NCBI GenBank assembly: GCA_944392455.1
Contig: CALXWP010000008.1
Span: 19,461-83,460, forward strand
Direction of reading: 5' to 3'
Origin: an uncultured Clostridia bacterium
GTDB lineage: Bacteria; Bacillota; Clostridia; TANB77; CAG-508
DNA length: 64,000 bases
The translations under genes were made by a program, and so were the position numbers. Shown here one piece after another: positions 16,576 through 25,888 of the stretch. Position 1 is the stretch's first letter. The number at the start of each line of letters is the position of its first letter. Below the pieces are notes generated by a model. It was not told where the DNA came from. It worked only from the letters and a program-made list of their open reading frames with translations, and did no database searches.

Positions 16576-17802
16576 TTATACTTCATTAATCTTAACATTT
16601 CTAACATGTTCAATCTTATCCCAACTTGTATCACGTTTAAATAAACATTTAAAGTTTATTAATATCCATGAACCTAAGAATAATGGATAACAAAGAAGTC
16701 CTTTAATCATAGGTCTTATTTTCTTCTTCTCTAATATCATAATTAAAATAGCTGTAAATATTGGAAGTAAGAATGTTGGTATTAAATATCTTAAACAGTT
16801 TATTATTAATTCTGTTGCTGTCATACCATTTGCTGCATATATAACAAAATTTAATATTAATAATAATAAAGTTAATATGAACATTGGTATACTTCCTAGT
16901 ATATATAAAAGTCCATCAAAATTCATCATTGTTTTATTAGATTTAACAGCTGCTGCTAATGGCTTTGTATATTCTGTCATACATTGAATATGTCCAACTG
17001 TCCATCTTGTTCTTTGTTTCCATGATTGTTTAAATCCTACTGGTTGCTCATCATATACAATGGCATCAGTGGCCCAACCTAGTCTACGTCCTTTTATAAT
17101 TCTTTTTAATGAAAATTCTATATCTTCTGTTAAAGTATTTGTATTCCATCCATCAGGTTTTATAACATCAAATTTTACCATAAATCCTGTTCCATTTATT
17201 AATGGTGATAAACCTAAATTATATCTTGCTAAATGATAAAATCTATTCATTGTCCAATAGAATAATGCATATCCTGCTGATACCCAACTATCTGTAGGAT
17301 TCTTAATATCTCTATATCCTTGAACAACTTCTTCTCCTTGGCATAGTTTTTTATTCATTGCTTTTAAAAAGTTTTTATCAACTATATTATCAGCATCAAA
17401 TATACAAAATGCATCATAAGGAGCATCTTCTTCTATTTTTTGTTTTAAAAACCATTGAAGAGCATAACCTTTTGTTTTATGTTCTTCATCATGTCTTTCC
17501 AGTACAATTGCTCCATGTTCTTTTGCTATTTCAGCTGTTCTATCTGTACAGTTATCAGCTATGACATAAATATCATAATGATCTCTTGGATAATCTTGTT
17601 TATTTAAACTTTCTATTAAAGCTTCAATAACATTTTCTTCATTGTGTGCAGGTATTATAGCCATAAATTTATTAGTTTTCTCTTCTAAAATTGGTTTATC
17701 TTTTAATTTAACAAGTGAACATATGCTTATTATTAACTGATATCCCCAAAATATTGTTAATAACCACACAAGCGCCTGTTGAATCATATATAAATAATCC
17801 AT
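16576..17802 (-). CDS. Membrane-bound family 2 glycosyltransferase
   Basis: The 408-residue protein has an N-terminal helix, a GT-A domain (about 45-270) and three or four C-terminal helices, as in processive beta-glycosyltransferases. Motifs are MAIIPAHNEENVIEALI, CIFDADNIVD (DxD-like), TEDIEFSL (TED, catalytic base) and KQRTRWTVGH (Q/RxxRW). It uses a nucleotide sugar on the cytoplasmic side to build an exported polysaccharide or a lipid-linked sugar. TED plus RxxRW suggests a processive cellulose-synthase-like enzyme, but no PilZ domain or partner genes are present. The substrate is not deducible. AAAAGGAGAAGAG precedes the ATG. Confidence 0.83.
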   Translation of the reverse strand: MDYLYMIQQALVWLLTIFWGYQLIISICSLVKLKDKPILEEKTNKFMAIIPAHNEENVIEALIESLNKQDYPRDHYDIYVIADNCTDRTAEIAKEHGAIVLERHDEEHKTKGYALQWFLKQKIEEDAPYDAFCIFDADNIVDKNFLKAMNKKLCQGEEVVQGYRDIKNPTDSWVSAGYALFYWTMNRFYHLARYNLGLSPLINGTGFMVKFDVIKPDGWNTNTLTEDIEFSLKRIIKGRRLGWATDAIVYDEQPVGFKQSWKQRTRWTVGHIQCMTEYTKPLAAAVKSNKTMMNFDGLLYILGSIPMFILTLLLLILNFVIYAANGMTATELIINCLRYLIPTFLLPIFTAILIMILEKKKIRPMIKGLLCYPLFLGSWILINFKCLFKRDTSWDKIEHVRNVKINEV

Positions 17803-17973
17803 TTCTCTTCTCCTTTTTAGTATATTACTATATTATGCACTTATTCTATGCTTGTATTACTTATTTTTTATTCTAAATTCGTACATTATATATTATACTA
17901 TTATATTACAAATTTTGCAACAATTTTTTTATATATTATAGTATTTTATGTTAACTTTATATTTCTTATTAGA

Positions 17974-18957
17974 TTATTCAAATATAGAACCTGCTAAAAT
18001 ATTATTACCTCTTAGAAATTCTTGTACTGTCATCCTTCTTGCATTTTCTCCCTGAATTTCTAATACTTTTATAATTCCATCTTTTCCTTTTATATATAAT
18101 CCTTTTTTGGGATCTGATAGTAAAACTGTCCCACTTTCAAGTCCTGGTAATTTAAATTCATATTCTTCAATCTCTGGATAATCATTTTTTAATTCATCAT
18201 TTGTTAATACTTTAACTTTCCAAAACTTTATCTTTTTTCCATCCAAATAAGTATATGCTCCCATAATTGGATTTAACCCTCTTACTAAATTTTTAATCTC
18301 CAATGCGCTTTTATTCCAATCTATTTTTGCCATTTCTTTTTCTAACATAGGAGCTATAGTATAATCATCTCCTTGTTTTATCCTAGGAGCTGTTCCATCT
18401 TCTACTAATTTAAGAGTTTTTACTAAAAGTTTTGCTCCTACTACCAACATTTTGTCCCATAACTCTCCTGTTGTTTCATCTTCATCAATTGCTACCTTTT
18501 CTTTTAAAATCATGTCTCCTGTATCCATGCCTTCATTCATATACATAGTTGTAATTCCTGTTTCTTTATCTCCATTTAACACTGCCCATTGAATTGGAGC
18601 AGCTCCTCTATATTTTGGAAGAAGTGATCCATGAACATTAATACAACCTAATTTTGGAATTTCTAAAATTTCTTTTGGTAAAATCTTTCCATATGCAACA
18701 ACACAAATTACATCTGGATTTATTTTCTTTATTTTTTCTATAAATTCTATATTATTTTTTACTCTTTGTGGCTGTAATACTTTTAATTTATTTTCTTCTG
18801 CAAAAACTTTTACAGGAGATGGGATTAATTTCATCCCCCTTCCTTTTGGTTTATCTGGATTTGTTACAACCGCTTCTATTTTATATCCTGCTTTATATAC
18901 TTCTTTTAGAGATTCTGCAGCAAAGTCCGGAGTACCCATAAATACTATCTTTAGCAT
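17974..18957 (-). CDS. fmt: Methionyl-tRNA formyltransferase
   Basis: The 327-residue protein has the formyltransferase core with the catalytic Asn and His in INVHGSLLPKYRGAAP (about 105-120), the formyl-folate loop MDTGDM and the C-terminal OB-fold. It formylates initiator Met-tRNA for bacterial translation start. It lies 21 bases after def in the usual priA-def-fmt order; the AGGAGG site sits at the end of that gap. It is shorter than some family members at the C-terminus but complete. Confidence 0.95.
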   Translation of the reverse strand: MLKIVFMGTPDFAAESLKEVYKAGYKIEAVVTNPDKPKGRGMKLIPSPVKVFAEENKLKVLQPQRVKNNIEFIEKIKKINPDVICVVAYGKILPKEILEIPKLGCINVHGSLLPKYRGAAPIQWAVLNGDKETGITTMYMNEGMDTGDMILKEKVAIDEDETTGELWDKMLVVGAKLLVKTLKLVEDGTAPRIKQGDDYTIAPMLEKEMAKIDWNKSALEIKNLVRGLNPIMGAYTYLDGKKIKFWKVKVLTNDELKNDYPEIEEYEFKLPGLESGTVLLSDPKKGLYIKGKDGIIKVLEIQGENARRMTVQEFLRGNNILAGSIFE

Positions 18958-18978
18958 ATAATCTCCTCCTTTATTTTT

Positions 18979-19458
18979 CTAATCTTGTTTTGGTTCTATA
19001 TATTCAAGTGTTCCTGGTATCATATTATCAACAAATAATATTCCCTCTAAATGATCTATTTCATGGCATAATGCTTGTGCTAATAGTCCTTTAGCTTTGA
19101 TTTTTATTTTTTCCCCATTTTCATTTAATGCTTCTACAACTACCTCTTCTGGTCTTATCATTTTTGCATATTGATTTGGAAAACTTAGACATCCTTCTTC
19201 TACTTCTTGCTTTCCTTTAGTTTTTAATATTACTGGATTAACTAATTTTAAAGGTCCTTTATCATCATATAAATCAATTACGATAACTCTTTTTAGAAGT
19301 CCTACTTGTGGAGCAGCTAAGCCAACACCATTATATTTGTGCATAGTTTCTACCATATCTTCTAATAATTCTCTTATTTTATCATTTACTTCTTCTACTT
19401 CTTTTGATTTTTTTCTTAGGATTTCATCTCCATTTTCCCTTATTTCTCTTATTGCCAC
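18979..19458 (-). CDS. def: Peptide deformylase
   Basis: The 159-residue metalloenzyme carries all three deformylase motifs: GVGLAAPQVG (about 45), EEGCLSFPN (metal-binding Cys, about 90) and QALCHEIDHLEG (HExxH variant HEIDH, about 130). It removes the formyl group from new proteins and pairs functionally with the adjacent fmt. The ATG follows GGAGGGAATAC. The length fits the type I enzymes common in Clostridia. Confidence 0.95.
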   Translation of the reverse strand: MAIREIRENGDEILRKKSKEVEEVNDKIRELLEDMVETMHKYNGVGLAAPQVGLLKRVIVIDLYDDKGPLKLVNPVILKTKGKQEVEEGCLSFPNQYAKMIRPEEVVVEALNENGEKIKIKAKGLLAQALCHEIDHLEGILFVDNMIPGTLEYIEPKQD

Positions 19459-19522
19459 TTATGTATTCCCTCCTTTTCTTCTATAAATAATTCTGTAAAT
19501 AATATAATATTTTTTTATTATT

Positions 19523-21778
19523 CTATAATGTCATCATATTATTTGGATTTAAATCTATTGTTATTCTTGTTTCTTTTACTTTTAATTTCTTAGAATATTC
19601 TAAAGCATCATTTAACAAATCTATTATTTCTTCTGAAAATTTACATTTTATTAATATTCTCCATCTATATTTATTCTTTATTCTATCTATTGGTGATGGA
19701 ATTGCTTTATATAGTATTATTCCTATATTTTCATTTATTACTCTATTCTTTAGATATAAATGAATAGAATTTGCTATTTTTTCTACTTCTTTTTTATTTT
19801 CAGAACTAAATCCCATTAATATTATATCGCAAAATGGTGGATATTTCAATTGTTTTCGCATTCCAATTTCTGTATTATAAAATAATTCATAGTCTTGTTT
19901 TTTAGCACATTCAATACTAAAATTATCTGGATTATATGTTTGAATTATTACTTTTCCTTTTTCTTCTCCTCTTCCTGCTCTTCCAGCAACTTGAGTTAAA
20001 ATTTGGAATGTTTTTTCATTTGCTCTAAAATCATCTATATTTAAACTACCATCTGCTGCAATTACACCTACTAAGGTTACATTTGGAAAATGATGACCTT
20101 TTACTACCATTTGTGTTCCTATTAATATATCTATATTTTCATTCTTAAATTTGTCTAATATTTGTTCATGTGAATTTTTCTTACTGACTGTATCTACATC
20201 CATTCTTATTGTAGTTGCCTCTGGAAATATTTTATTTATTTCAAATTCTAATTTTTGAGTTCCAGTTCCAAAATATCTTATTTGCTTGCTTCCACATTCA
20301 GGACATATTGTTAAAACATTTTCTTCTCTACCACAATAATGGCATTTTAGTTTATTAGTATTTGAATGATATGTTAAATTAATATCACAGTTTTTGCATT
20401 TAGCAATATATCCACAATTTCTGCACATTATGAAAGTTGAATATCCTCTTCTATTTAAATACAAGATAGTTTGCTTTTTATTATTTAAATTATTTTCTAT
20501 TTCTCCATAAAGTCTAGTGCTAATCATTGATTTATTACCTTTAGCTAACTCTTCTCTTAAATCAATAATTTCTATTTCAGGCAAACTTTTTTCATTAGCT
20601 CTTTTAATTAATTTTAATAACGATATTTCTTCATTTTTTGCTCTATAAAATGTATCCAAATCAGGTGTTGCACTTCCCAATACTAAAGGAATATTATTTT
20701 CTTTTGCTATATATCTTGCTATTTCTTTTGCATCATATCTCGGTGTCATTTCAGATTTATATGAACTATCATGTTCTTCATCTATTATAACTATTCCTAA
20801 ATCTTTGGCAGGTGCAAATATTGCAGATCTTGCACCAATTATAATTTTTGCTCTTCCTTCATTAATCTTATTCCATTCATCATATCTTTCGCCAACAGAT
20901 AATTTGCTATGTAATACTGCTATATTCTCTTTTCCAAATCTTGATATAAATCTATTTACTGTTTGTGGTGTTAGTGATATTTCTGGAACTAATAATATGC
21001 TTGATTTGTTTTCATTTAGTGTTTTTTCTATTAATTGTAGGTAAATTTCTGTTTTTCCAGATCCAGTTACTCCAAATATTAAAAATTCAGAAAATAACAT
21101 ATCATCCATTGAATCACAAATTATATCAAAAGCTTCTTGTTGTTCTTTATTTAATTTTAGTTTTTCCGTTCTTTCTATATCTTTTCCTTCAAAAGGATCT
21201 CTTTCTATTTTCTTCTCTACTATTTCTACATACCCGTTTTTACACAAAGTATTAACAACTGCTCTTGATGAATCTGCAAACATTTCTATATCCGAAACTA
21301 ATGAATCTCCATTTTCAAGCAAAAATTTTAGTGTTCTTATTTGTTTATCTGATTTTAATTTTTTTGTTCCTATATCAAATTCTATTTCATCTTCATCTTT
21401 TAATAAACTTACAAAATTAACACTTTTTTCTTTAACTCTATTTTGTATAACTTTACTAGTAGTTCCTGGTGGTAACATTAATTTTAAACATTCTGATACA
21501 TTACAAAAGTATCTTCTAGCCATCCATCTTGCTAAATTTATTTTTAATTCATTTAAAAACTTTTTCTCCACTTTAGCAATTTCTTTTACTTCATATTCTG
21601 TTTTTTCTTTTATATTAACCACAAAACCTTCTTCTAATTCCTTCATTCTTCCAAATGGCACTAATACTCTTGCTCCAATTAATTCTATAGCATTTTCTTC
21701 GTATTCTATTGGAACTTTATAGTCAAATACTCTATTTAAATTTTTAACATTACTTTGTATTATAACTTCTGCAATCAT
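19523..21778 (-). CDS. priA: Primosomal replication-restart helicase PriA
   Basis: The 751-residue protein has the N-terminal 3'-DNA binding domain, the helicase core with GVTGSGKTEIYLQ (Walker A) and VIIDEEHDSSYKS (DEEH), and two zinc-binding clusters (CRNCGYIAKCKNC and CHYCGREENVLTICPECG) between helicase motifs. Motif VI is seen at QVAGRAGRGEEKG. It reloads the replisome at stalled forks. It starts the priA-def-fmt operon. In many Firmicutes coaBC and rpoZ lie just upstream; here that place holds two cassette genes instead. Confidence 0.95.
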   Translation of the reverse strand: MIAEVIIQSNVKNLNRVFDYKVPIEYEENAIELIGARVLVPFGRMKELEEGFVVNIKEKTEYEVKEIAKVEKKFLNELKINLARWMARRYFCNVSECLKLMLPPGTTSKVIQNRVKEKSVNFVSLLKDEDEIEFDIGTKKLKSDKQIRTLKFLLENGDSLVSDIEMFADSSRAVVNTLCKNGYVEIVEKKIERDPFEGKDIERTEKLKLNKEQQEAFDIICDSMDDMLFSEFLIFGVTGSGKTEIYLQLIEKTLNENKSSILLVPEISLTPQTVNRFISRFGKENIAVLHSKLSVGERYDEWNKINEGRAKIIIGARSAIFAPAKDLGIVIIDEEHDSSYKSEMTPRYDAKEIARYIAKENNIPLVLGSATPDLDTFYRAKNEEISLLKLIKRANEKSLPEIEIIDLREELAKGNKSMISTRLYGEIENNLNNKKQTILYLNRRGYSTFIMCRNCGYIAKCKNCDINLTYHSNTNKLKCHYCGREENVLTICPECGSKQIRYFGTGTQKLEFEINKIFPEATTIRMDVDTVSKKNSHEQILDKFKNENIDILIGTQMVVKGHHFPNVTLVGVIAADGSLNIDDFRANEKTFQILTQVAGRAGRGEEKGKVIIQTYNPDNFSIECAKKQDYELFYNTEIGMRKQLKYPPFCDIILMGFSSENKKEVEKIANSIHLYLKNRVINENIGIILYKAIPSPIDRIKNKYRWRILIKCKFSEEIIDLLNDALEYSKKLKVKETRITIDLNPNNMMTL

Positions 21779-21868
21779 GTATTCTTTATCTCCATATAAC
21801 TTATATAAAAAATTTTATTTATATTAAACTTGTATATGAAGTATATCAAATTTTTAGGCTTTTTACAA

Positions 21869-21895
21869 GGAAAAAATCCAGCCTGTTAGCTGGAT
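21869..21895 (-). terminator. Terminator of the 21952 cassette
   Basis: The stem ATCCAGC / GCTGGAT with a six-base loop is followed on the minus strand by TTTTTTCC. Confidence 0.88.
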
Positions 21896-21951
21896 CTTCT
21901 CCTTACAAGAGAAATTGGAATGAAGAAATCAGAATGTAGAATCAAAAAACA

Positions 21952-22164
21952 CTAATCTATATATAACTCCCAGGTATTGTATACACCTCGGTCTTTTAGA
22001 GCTTTTTTGCTCTCATATTCATTCACATTATCTACTCCAAAAAACTCTCTTGCACTTACCCGGAGGATTACCTCCGTGTTCTCTTTCAGAAACTCCAATG
22101 CATCCTTCTCACTTATCGGTGTCAATAATTTGACATCCGAAGGTTCAATATTCAGCATATTCAT
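21952..22164 (-). CDS. Orphan cassette gene, 70-residue protein of unknown function
   Basis: This small acidic soluble protein is not recognised. The sequence alternates strands and helices (VILRVSAREFFGV, then NEYESKKALKDRGV) and ends in TWELYID. The start at 22164 follows AAAGGAGG by about seven bases; the ATG two codons later is a less likely alternative. It uses CTC, GTC, TCC and an in-frame CGG (CTC-CGG-GTA) as arginine, unlike the priA gene beside it. It has its own promoter at 22213-22242 and terminator at 21876. It lies between gmk and priA, back to back with the 22354 cassette. Function unknown. Confidence 0.66.
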   Translation of the reverse strand: MNMLNIEPSDVKLLTPISEKDALEFLKENTEVILRVSAREFFGVDNVNEYESKKALKDRGVYNTWELYID

Positions 22165-22212
22165 TTCCTTCCCTCCTTTGGGTAAACAACTTGTTTATAA
22201 AGTTACATAAAT

Positions 22213-22242
22213 ATTATACAATATTTTTAGTTGTTATGTCAA
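22213..22242 (-). promoter_or_regulatory. Sigma-A type promoter of the 21952 cassette
   Basis: On the minus strand, TTGACA (22237-22242) and TATAAT (22213-22218) are separated by 18 bases. Both hexamers match consensus exactly. Confidence 0.75.
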
Positions 22243-22353
22243 CGTTTCTTGCATTTTTTGTAAATTTATGTTAATATATATATGTAACTCTATAACATTT
22301 TTATTTTTTCATTTCCGCCATAAAATGGAGGCGGAGTAAAGGAGGACAACCTT

Positions 22354-22917
22354 ATGAATAATGCAAGAGCAACAAAAGGAGCAGAAAAACAGATCCGGTT
22401 AAATGGATGGACTTTTACAGGAATCGATGACATGACTGGTTATCAAAGAGCTGCTATGATGGCTGCAATTGAGTATAACCAGATGCATCCGGTTTATGTA
22501 CAGCGCGTTTTCCACTTTGATGGAAAAGTCACTGTTGATCATAATAACCAGGAAGTTAATCTCGAACCGGTGACGGTTAGAGGCTGGAGAATTCTCGGAA
22601 GCTATCTTCCATCAAGAATTGAAGCAAAGAAATTTGCTAACCTTGTTGAAATCAAAAAAGACTTCACCGGATCTGACTTAAGAACTGTCTTCGGGCATCA
22701 TGCCTGTGTCATTAACAGAGATACAAAAGAGGTAAAACTCTGGAATATCTTTGGAACTAATATCGGCATGGGCGATGACGACTATCCAATGTTGGACGTT
22801 GAGCTTGCACATGTTCGGCACGGTGTAACCGAAGAACAGATCAGAAGGCACACCGGCCACATGGGACCGATTCATATCGATGAAGATCGTTGTGAGCTTC
22901 GATTCTATGGCTTCTAA
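22354..22917 (+). CDS. Orphan cassette gene, 187-residue soluble protein of unknown function
   Basis: I do not recognise this protein. It is a mixed alpha/beta soluble protein with no signal. Notable short stretches are GWTFTGIDDMTGYQRAAMMA, a His/Gly-rich middle (VFGHHACVINRDTKEV) and HVRHGVTEEQIRRHTGHMG near the end, with several histidines and acidic residues (GMGDDDY) that could bind metal or RNA. The start follows AAAGGAGGACAACCTT. Codon use is GC-richer than in neighbouring genes (CTC, ATC, GTC, CCG, CGC, and CGG twice as arginine). It has its own GC-rich terminator at 22941. It is divergent from the 21952 cassette and inserted between gmk and priA. Confidence 0.7.
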   Translation: MNNARATKGAEKQIRLNGWTFTGIDDMTGYQRAAMMAAIEYNQMHPVYVQRVFHFDGKVTVDHNNQEVNLEPVTVRGWRILGSYLPSRIEAKKFANLVEIKKDFTGSDLRTVFGHHACVINRDTKEVKLWNIFGTNIGMGDDDYPMLDVELAHVRHGVTEEQIRRHTGHMGPIHIDEDRCELRFYGF

Positions 22918-22940
22918 TGTTCTTGTGACAGCACAAAAAG

Positions 22941-22961
22941 GCGGCTCGTTTTACGGGCCGC
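22941..22961 (+). terminator. Terminator of the 22354 cassette
   Basis: GCGGCTCGT pairs with ACGGGCCGC through a very short loop. The downstream tail TTATATAATTTT is only moderately T-rich. Confidence 0.75.
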
Positions 22962-23002
22962 TTATATAATTTTGCTGATATTTTTACTATTTATATTATT
23001 AT

Positions 23003-23578
23003 CTAAAATTCCTCTTCTGTCAAATTAAATTCATTATTTATAATTGTTTCAATAATATTTACTGTTTTTTCTAGGTTGTTATTTTTTATAATATAATCAT
23101 ACATACTAATTTTAGATTCTTCATAATCAAATCTATTTAATCTTAATATAATGTCTTGTGGACTTGGTTTATCTACTCTTTCTTTTAGTCTACGCTCTAA
23201 TTCATATTTTGGAACACGTAAAAAGATTGTCACTACTTTAGTATCCTTTCCTAGTAACTCTTTTAAATGTTCTGTTCCATTAACATCAATATCTTTAACA
23301 ATTATTTTTCCACTCTTTATTTTTTCATTTAGTAATTTTCTTGAAGTACCATAATATTCGTTATGATGTATATCATACTCATAAAGTTCATGATTTTCAA
23401 TCATTTTTTCAAATTCTTCTCTGGTAACAAATATATAATCTTTTCCTTCTATATCTCCTTCACGTTTTGCTCTTGATGTATATGAAGGAAGAGAATCAAC
23501 TTTTTCCATTCTTTTAATCAGAGCTTCTTTAATTGTATTTTTACCAGCTCCAGATACTCCTGATAATATTACTAACAT
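23003..23578 (-). CDS. gmk: Guanylate kinase
   Basis: The 191-residue protein phosphorylates GMP. The P-loop is SGVSGAGKNT, with Asn where Gly or Ser is more usual after GK. The GMP-binding region YTSRAKREGDIEGKDYIFV and the lid with RLKER follow. It overlaps the end of rpoZ by seven bases, so translation is coupled. The more familiar order is gmk before rpoZ; here rpoZ comes first. Length and motif order are normal. Confidence 0.92.
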   Translation of the reverse strand: MLVILSGVSGAGKNTIKEALIKRMEKVDSLPSYTSRAKREGDIEGKDYIFVTREEFEKMIENHELYEYDIHHNEYYGTSRKLLNEKIKSGKIIVKDIDVNGTEHLKELLGKDTKVVTIFLRVPKYELERRLKERVDKPSPQDIILRLNRFDYEESKISMYDYIIKNNNLEKTVNIIETIINNEFNLTEEEF

Positions 23579-23760
23579 ATAGTCACCTTACCTTCTGCAA
23601 TTTCGTTTGCAGCTAATGTTACAGGAGCTTCTTCTTTTACATCTGTTAAAACTTTTGCTCCATCAGCTATTTGTCTTGCTCTTTTGGCTGTTACTACAAC
23701 TAATTCAAATCTATTGTCTACTTTTGTTAATAATTCTTTTACTGTTGGTTTTACCATCAT
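23572..23760 (-). CDS. rpoZ: RNA polymerase omega subunit
   Basis: The 62-residue protein has the omega core: PTVKELLTKVDNRFELVVVT and the conserved AKRARQIADGA. It helps assemble RNA polymerase around the beta-prime subunit. It lies between remA and gmk with short gaps on the left side and a seven-base overlap with gmk. It begins with tandem ATG codons; AGGAGG lies about seven bases upstream of the first. Confidence 0.9.
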   Translation of the reverse strand: MMVKPTVKELLTKVDNRFELVVVTAKRARQIADGAKVLTDVKEEAPVTLAANEIAEGKVTIC

Positions 23761-23780
23761 AATTACATTCCTCCTATTTT

Positions 23781-24044
23781 TTAATTATCATCTACAGATA
23801 TATTTTCATCATCTTTTTCAAGTCTTCCTGCTACAGTCTCTGGTTGAATAGAAGATAAAACTATATGTCCTGAATCCATTATAAGGACTGCTCTTGTTTT
23901 TCTTCCATATGTAGCATCTATAGCTGTTCCTTCATCTTTTGCTTCTTGAACTATTCTCTTTATTGGTGCTGACTCTGGACTTACTATAGCTATTATTCTA
24001 TTTGCTGAAACTATATTTCCAAAACCTATATTTATTAATTGCAT
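23781..24044 (-). CDS. remA: RemA family DNA-binding regulator (DUF370)
   Basis: Using the ATG at 24044 (TTGGAGG upstream) the protein has 87 residues and begins [20 protein letters not shown], typical for Rem[12 protein letters not shown] and [21 protein letters not shown] follow. RemA forms ring-like oligomers, binds DNA and activates matrix genes in Bacillus; it is broadly conserved next to gmk in Firmicutes including non-biofilm species. It is the first of remA-rpoZ-gmk here. Confidence 0.93.
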   Translation of the reverse strand: MQLINIGFGNIVSANRIIAIVSPESAPIKRIVQEAKDEGTAIDATYGRKTRAVLIMDSGHIVLSSIQPETVAGRLEKDDENISVDDN

Positions 24045-24081
24045 ATCATTTACCTCCAAAATTAAAACTTTCTTTTAAATT

Positions 24082-25122
24082 TTATTCTTCTGTGTTTATC
24101 ATTTCTTTCATATCATCTAGAAAATATTTTTTCTTTCCTCTTGCTCTAATTATTATTGATTTTATAAAATAGTATATTACTACTATTCCTAAAATAATTA
24201 ATAATATATTTACATACTTAGATGATAACATTAAATTCACATATATTAATCCTAGAGTAACTATAGCAATAACTAACACTTCAACTCCATATATAGCTAT
24301 TTTCCTACTTGACTGCCTATAAGCTCTTTCTAGTAGCACTATCGATAAGAATAATGTACATATTGAAAATACTTTTAGATCTGTTTGATATACTTCTTTA
24401 TCTATATTATTAAATCCTAATATAAGAAATGTGAAATAAAGTATTACCATTATCATTACTAAAAAATTATATATAACTGGTTTACGAATTTTCTTTCTAT
24501 CTTCTTTTGGTATTTTCTTTTTCTTTCTAAATATATTCTTTATTTCTTCAAATTTTATTAATTTTGCATGTTCTTTTTCTATTACTTCTTTTGTCTCTTC
24601 ATTATTTCTATTTACTTCTTTTTCTTGAACATCTTCTATTTTTTCTGTTTCTATATTTTCTTTAACATCATTTTTTTTGCTATTTTTGCTATTATTCTTG
24701 TTATTACTTTTATTCTGATTCTTACTTGTTTTTTTATTATCTTTTTTTATTTCTTCTTTTTCTGTTTTTATATCTTCTTTTATTTCATTTTTTATGTTTT
24801 TTTCTACACTTTTATCATCTTTTTTGTTTTTGCTTGTTGTCTTACTAGTACTATTTTTTTTATTTGTAGTATTGTTTGAAGTCTTTTTAGTATTTCCTTT
24901 TTTACTGCTTTTATTTATATTTTCTTTTTTCTCTTCTTGATTTGTTTGTTTTTTATTATTCTCATCGTCAGATACTTTTTTTGATGATTTTGCACCTGTA
25001 CTTTTATTTTTTGTAGTTTTTTTATTATTTGTTTTCACATCTGTTTTAGTATCTGCTTCTTTATTTACTACATCTTTTTTGTCTTGTTCTTGCTCTTTTG
25101 TTTTTTTAGCATTTTTAGACAT
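24082..25122 (-). CDS. Membrane protein with a long Lys/Asn-rich N-terminal region
   Basis: The ATG at 25122 (GGAGGAAGAAAA upstream) gives 346 residues. Residues 1 to about 170 are low-complexity and extremely Lys/Asn/Thr/Glu-rich, probably disordered. A helical charged part (about 170-215) follows, then four predicted membrane helices (from about 222), ending in a basic KKKYFLDDMKEMINTEE tail. I recognise no family. The basic region would face the cytoplasm and could bind nucleic acid or the membrane surface. It follows rsmE by 16 bases and precedes remA by 37, so it is likely part of an rsmE-remA-rpoZ-gmk unit. Confidence 0.7.
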   Translation of the reverse strand: MSKNAKKTKEQEQDKKDVVNKEADTKTDVKTNNKKTTKNKSTGAKSSKKVSDDENNKKQTNQEEKKENINKSSKKGNTKKTSNNTTNKKNSTSKTTSKNKKDDKSVEKNIKNEIKEDIKTEKEEIKKDNKKTSKNQNKSNNKNNSKNSKKNDVKENIETEKIEDVQEKEVNRNNEETKEVIEKEHAKLIKFEEIKNIFRKKKKIPKEDRKKIRKPVIYNFLVMIMVILYFTFLILGFNNIDKEVYQTDLKVFSICTLFLSIVLLERAYRQSSRKIAIYGVEVLVIAIVTLGLIYVNLMLSSKYVNILLIILGIVVIYYFIKSIIIRARGKKKYFLDDMKEMINTEE

Positions 25123-25138
25123 TTTTCTTCCTCCATCT

Positions 25139-25888
25139 TTATAATTCAAATTCATATATTATATCACTTATCATAACTATAGGGGCTGTTTCTGTCCTTA
25201 AGATTCTTTTTCCTAAACTTATACATTTTGCATTTGCTTCTATAAGTTTATTTACCTCACTTTCAGAAAATCCACCTTCTGGACCTATAATTATTCCTAT
25301 ATTTATATTTTCATCTATATTTTTATCTAATTTTCTTAGTTCATCTTTTATAGTTTTTGTATTCTCATTTTCGTATGCCAGTAATATAATATCATATTTT
25401 GAGGTATTTTTGCAAATATCTTCGATTTTTATTATGTTTTCTACTTTTGGTATAATATCTCTTTTACTTTGCTTTGCAGCCACCTCTGATATTTTTTGCC
25501 ATCTTTCAAGTTTCTTTAATTCTGATTTCTTATCTATTTTTACTACACATCTTTCCATATCTACAGGAAAAATACTCTTAACTCCTAGTTCAGTTGTTTT
25601 CTGTATAATAAATTCCATTTTATCTGACTTTGGTAACCCTTGATATAAATCTATATTAACATTGCTTTCTACTGATTCATCTTCTAAGTTAATTATTTTG
25701 CAGATTACTGAATCTTTTGAAAAATTTATTATTTCAGATATATATGTCTTTCCTGTTTCTTTACTTGATATTATAATATTATCATTTAATTTTAATCTTA
25801 ATACATTTGATATGTGATTTACATCTGTTCCAACAATATATATCTCGTTTTCATTAATTTGTTTCTCTGGCACAAAAAATTTATACAT
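25139..25888 (-). CDS. rsmE: 16S rRNA (uracil-1498-N3)-methyltransferase
   Basis: With the ATG at 25888 (TTGGAGGAAGAA upstream) the protein has 249 residues. It has an N-terminal PUA-like domain beginning YKFFVPEKQI and a SPOUT methyltransferase domain with IGPEGGFSESEVNKL and LGKRILRTETAPI, the diagnostic RsmE motifs. It methylates U1498 in the decoding centre of 16S rRNA. It heads the run toward gmk. Confidence 0.94.
   Translation of the reverse strand: MYKFFVPEKQINENEIYIVGTDVNHISNVLRLKLNDNIIISSKETGKTYISEIINFSKDSVICKIINLEDESVESNVNIDLYQGLPKSDKMEFIIQKTTELGVKSIFPVDMERCVVKIDKKSELKKLERWQKISEVAAKQSKRDIIPKVENIIKIEDICKNTSKYDIILLAYENENTKTIKDELRKLDKNIDENINIGIIIGPEGGFSESEVNKLIEANAKCISLGKRILRTETAPIVMISDIIYEFEL

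Noticed and set aside
24568..24879. A Phe-rich plus-strand frame at 24568
   Set aside because: It is the complement of the Lys-rich region of the membrane protein and has no start signals.
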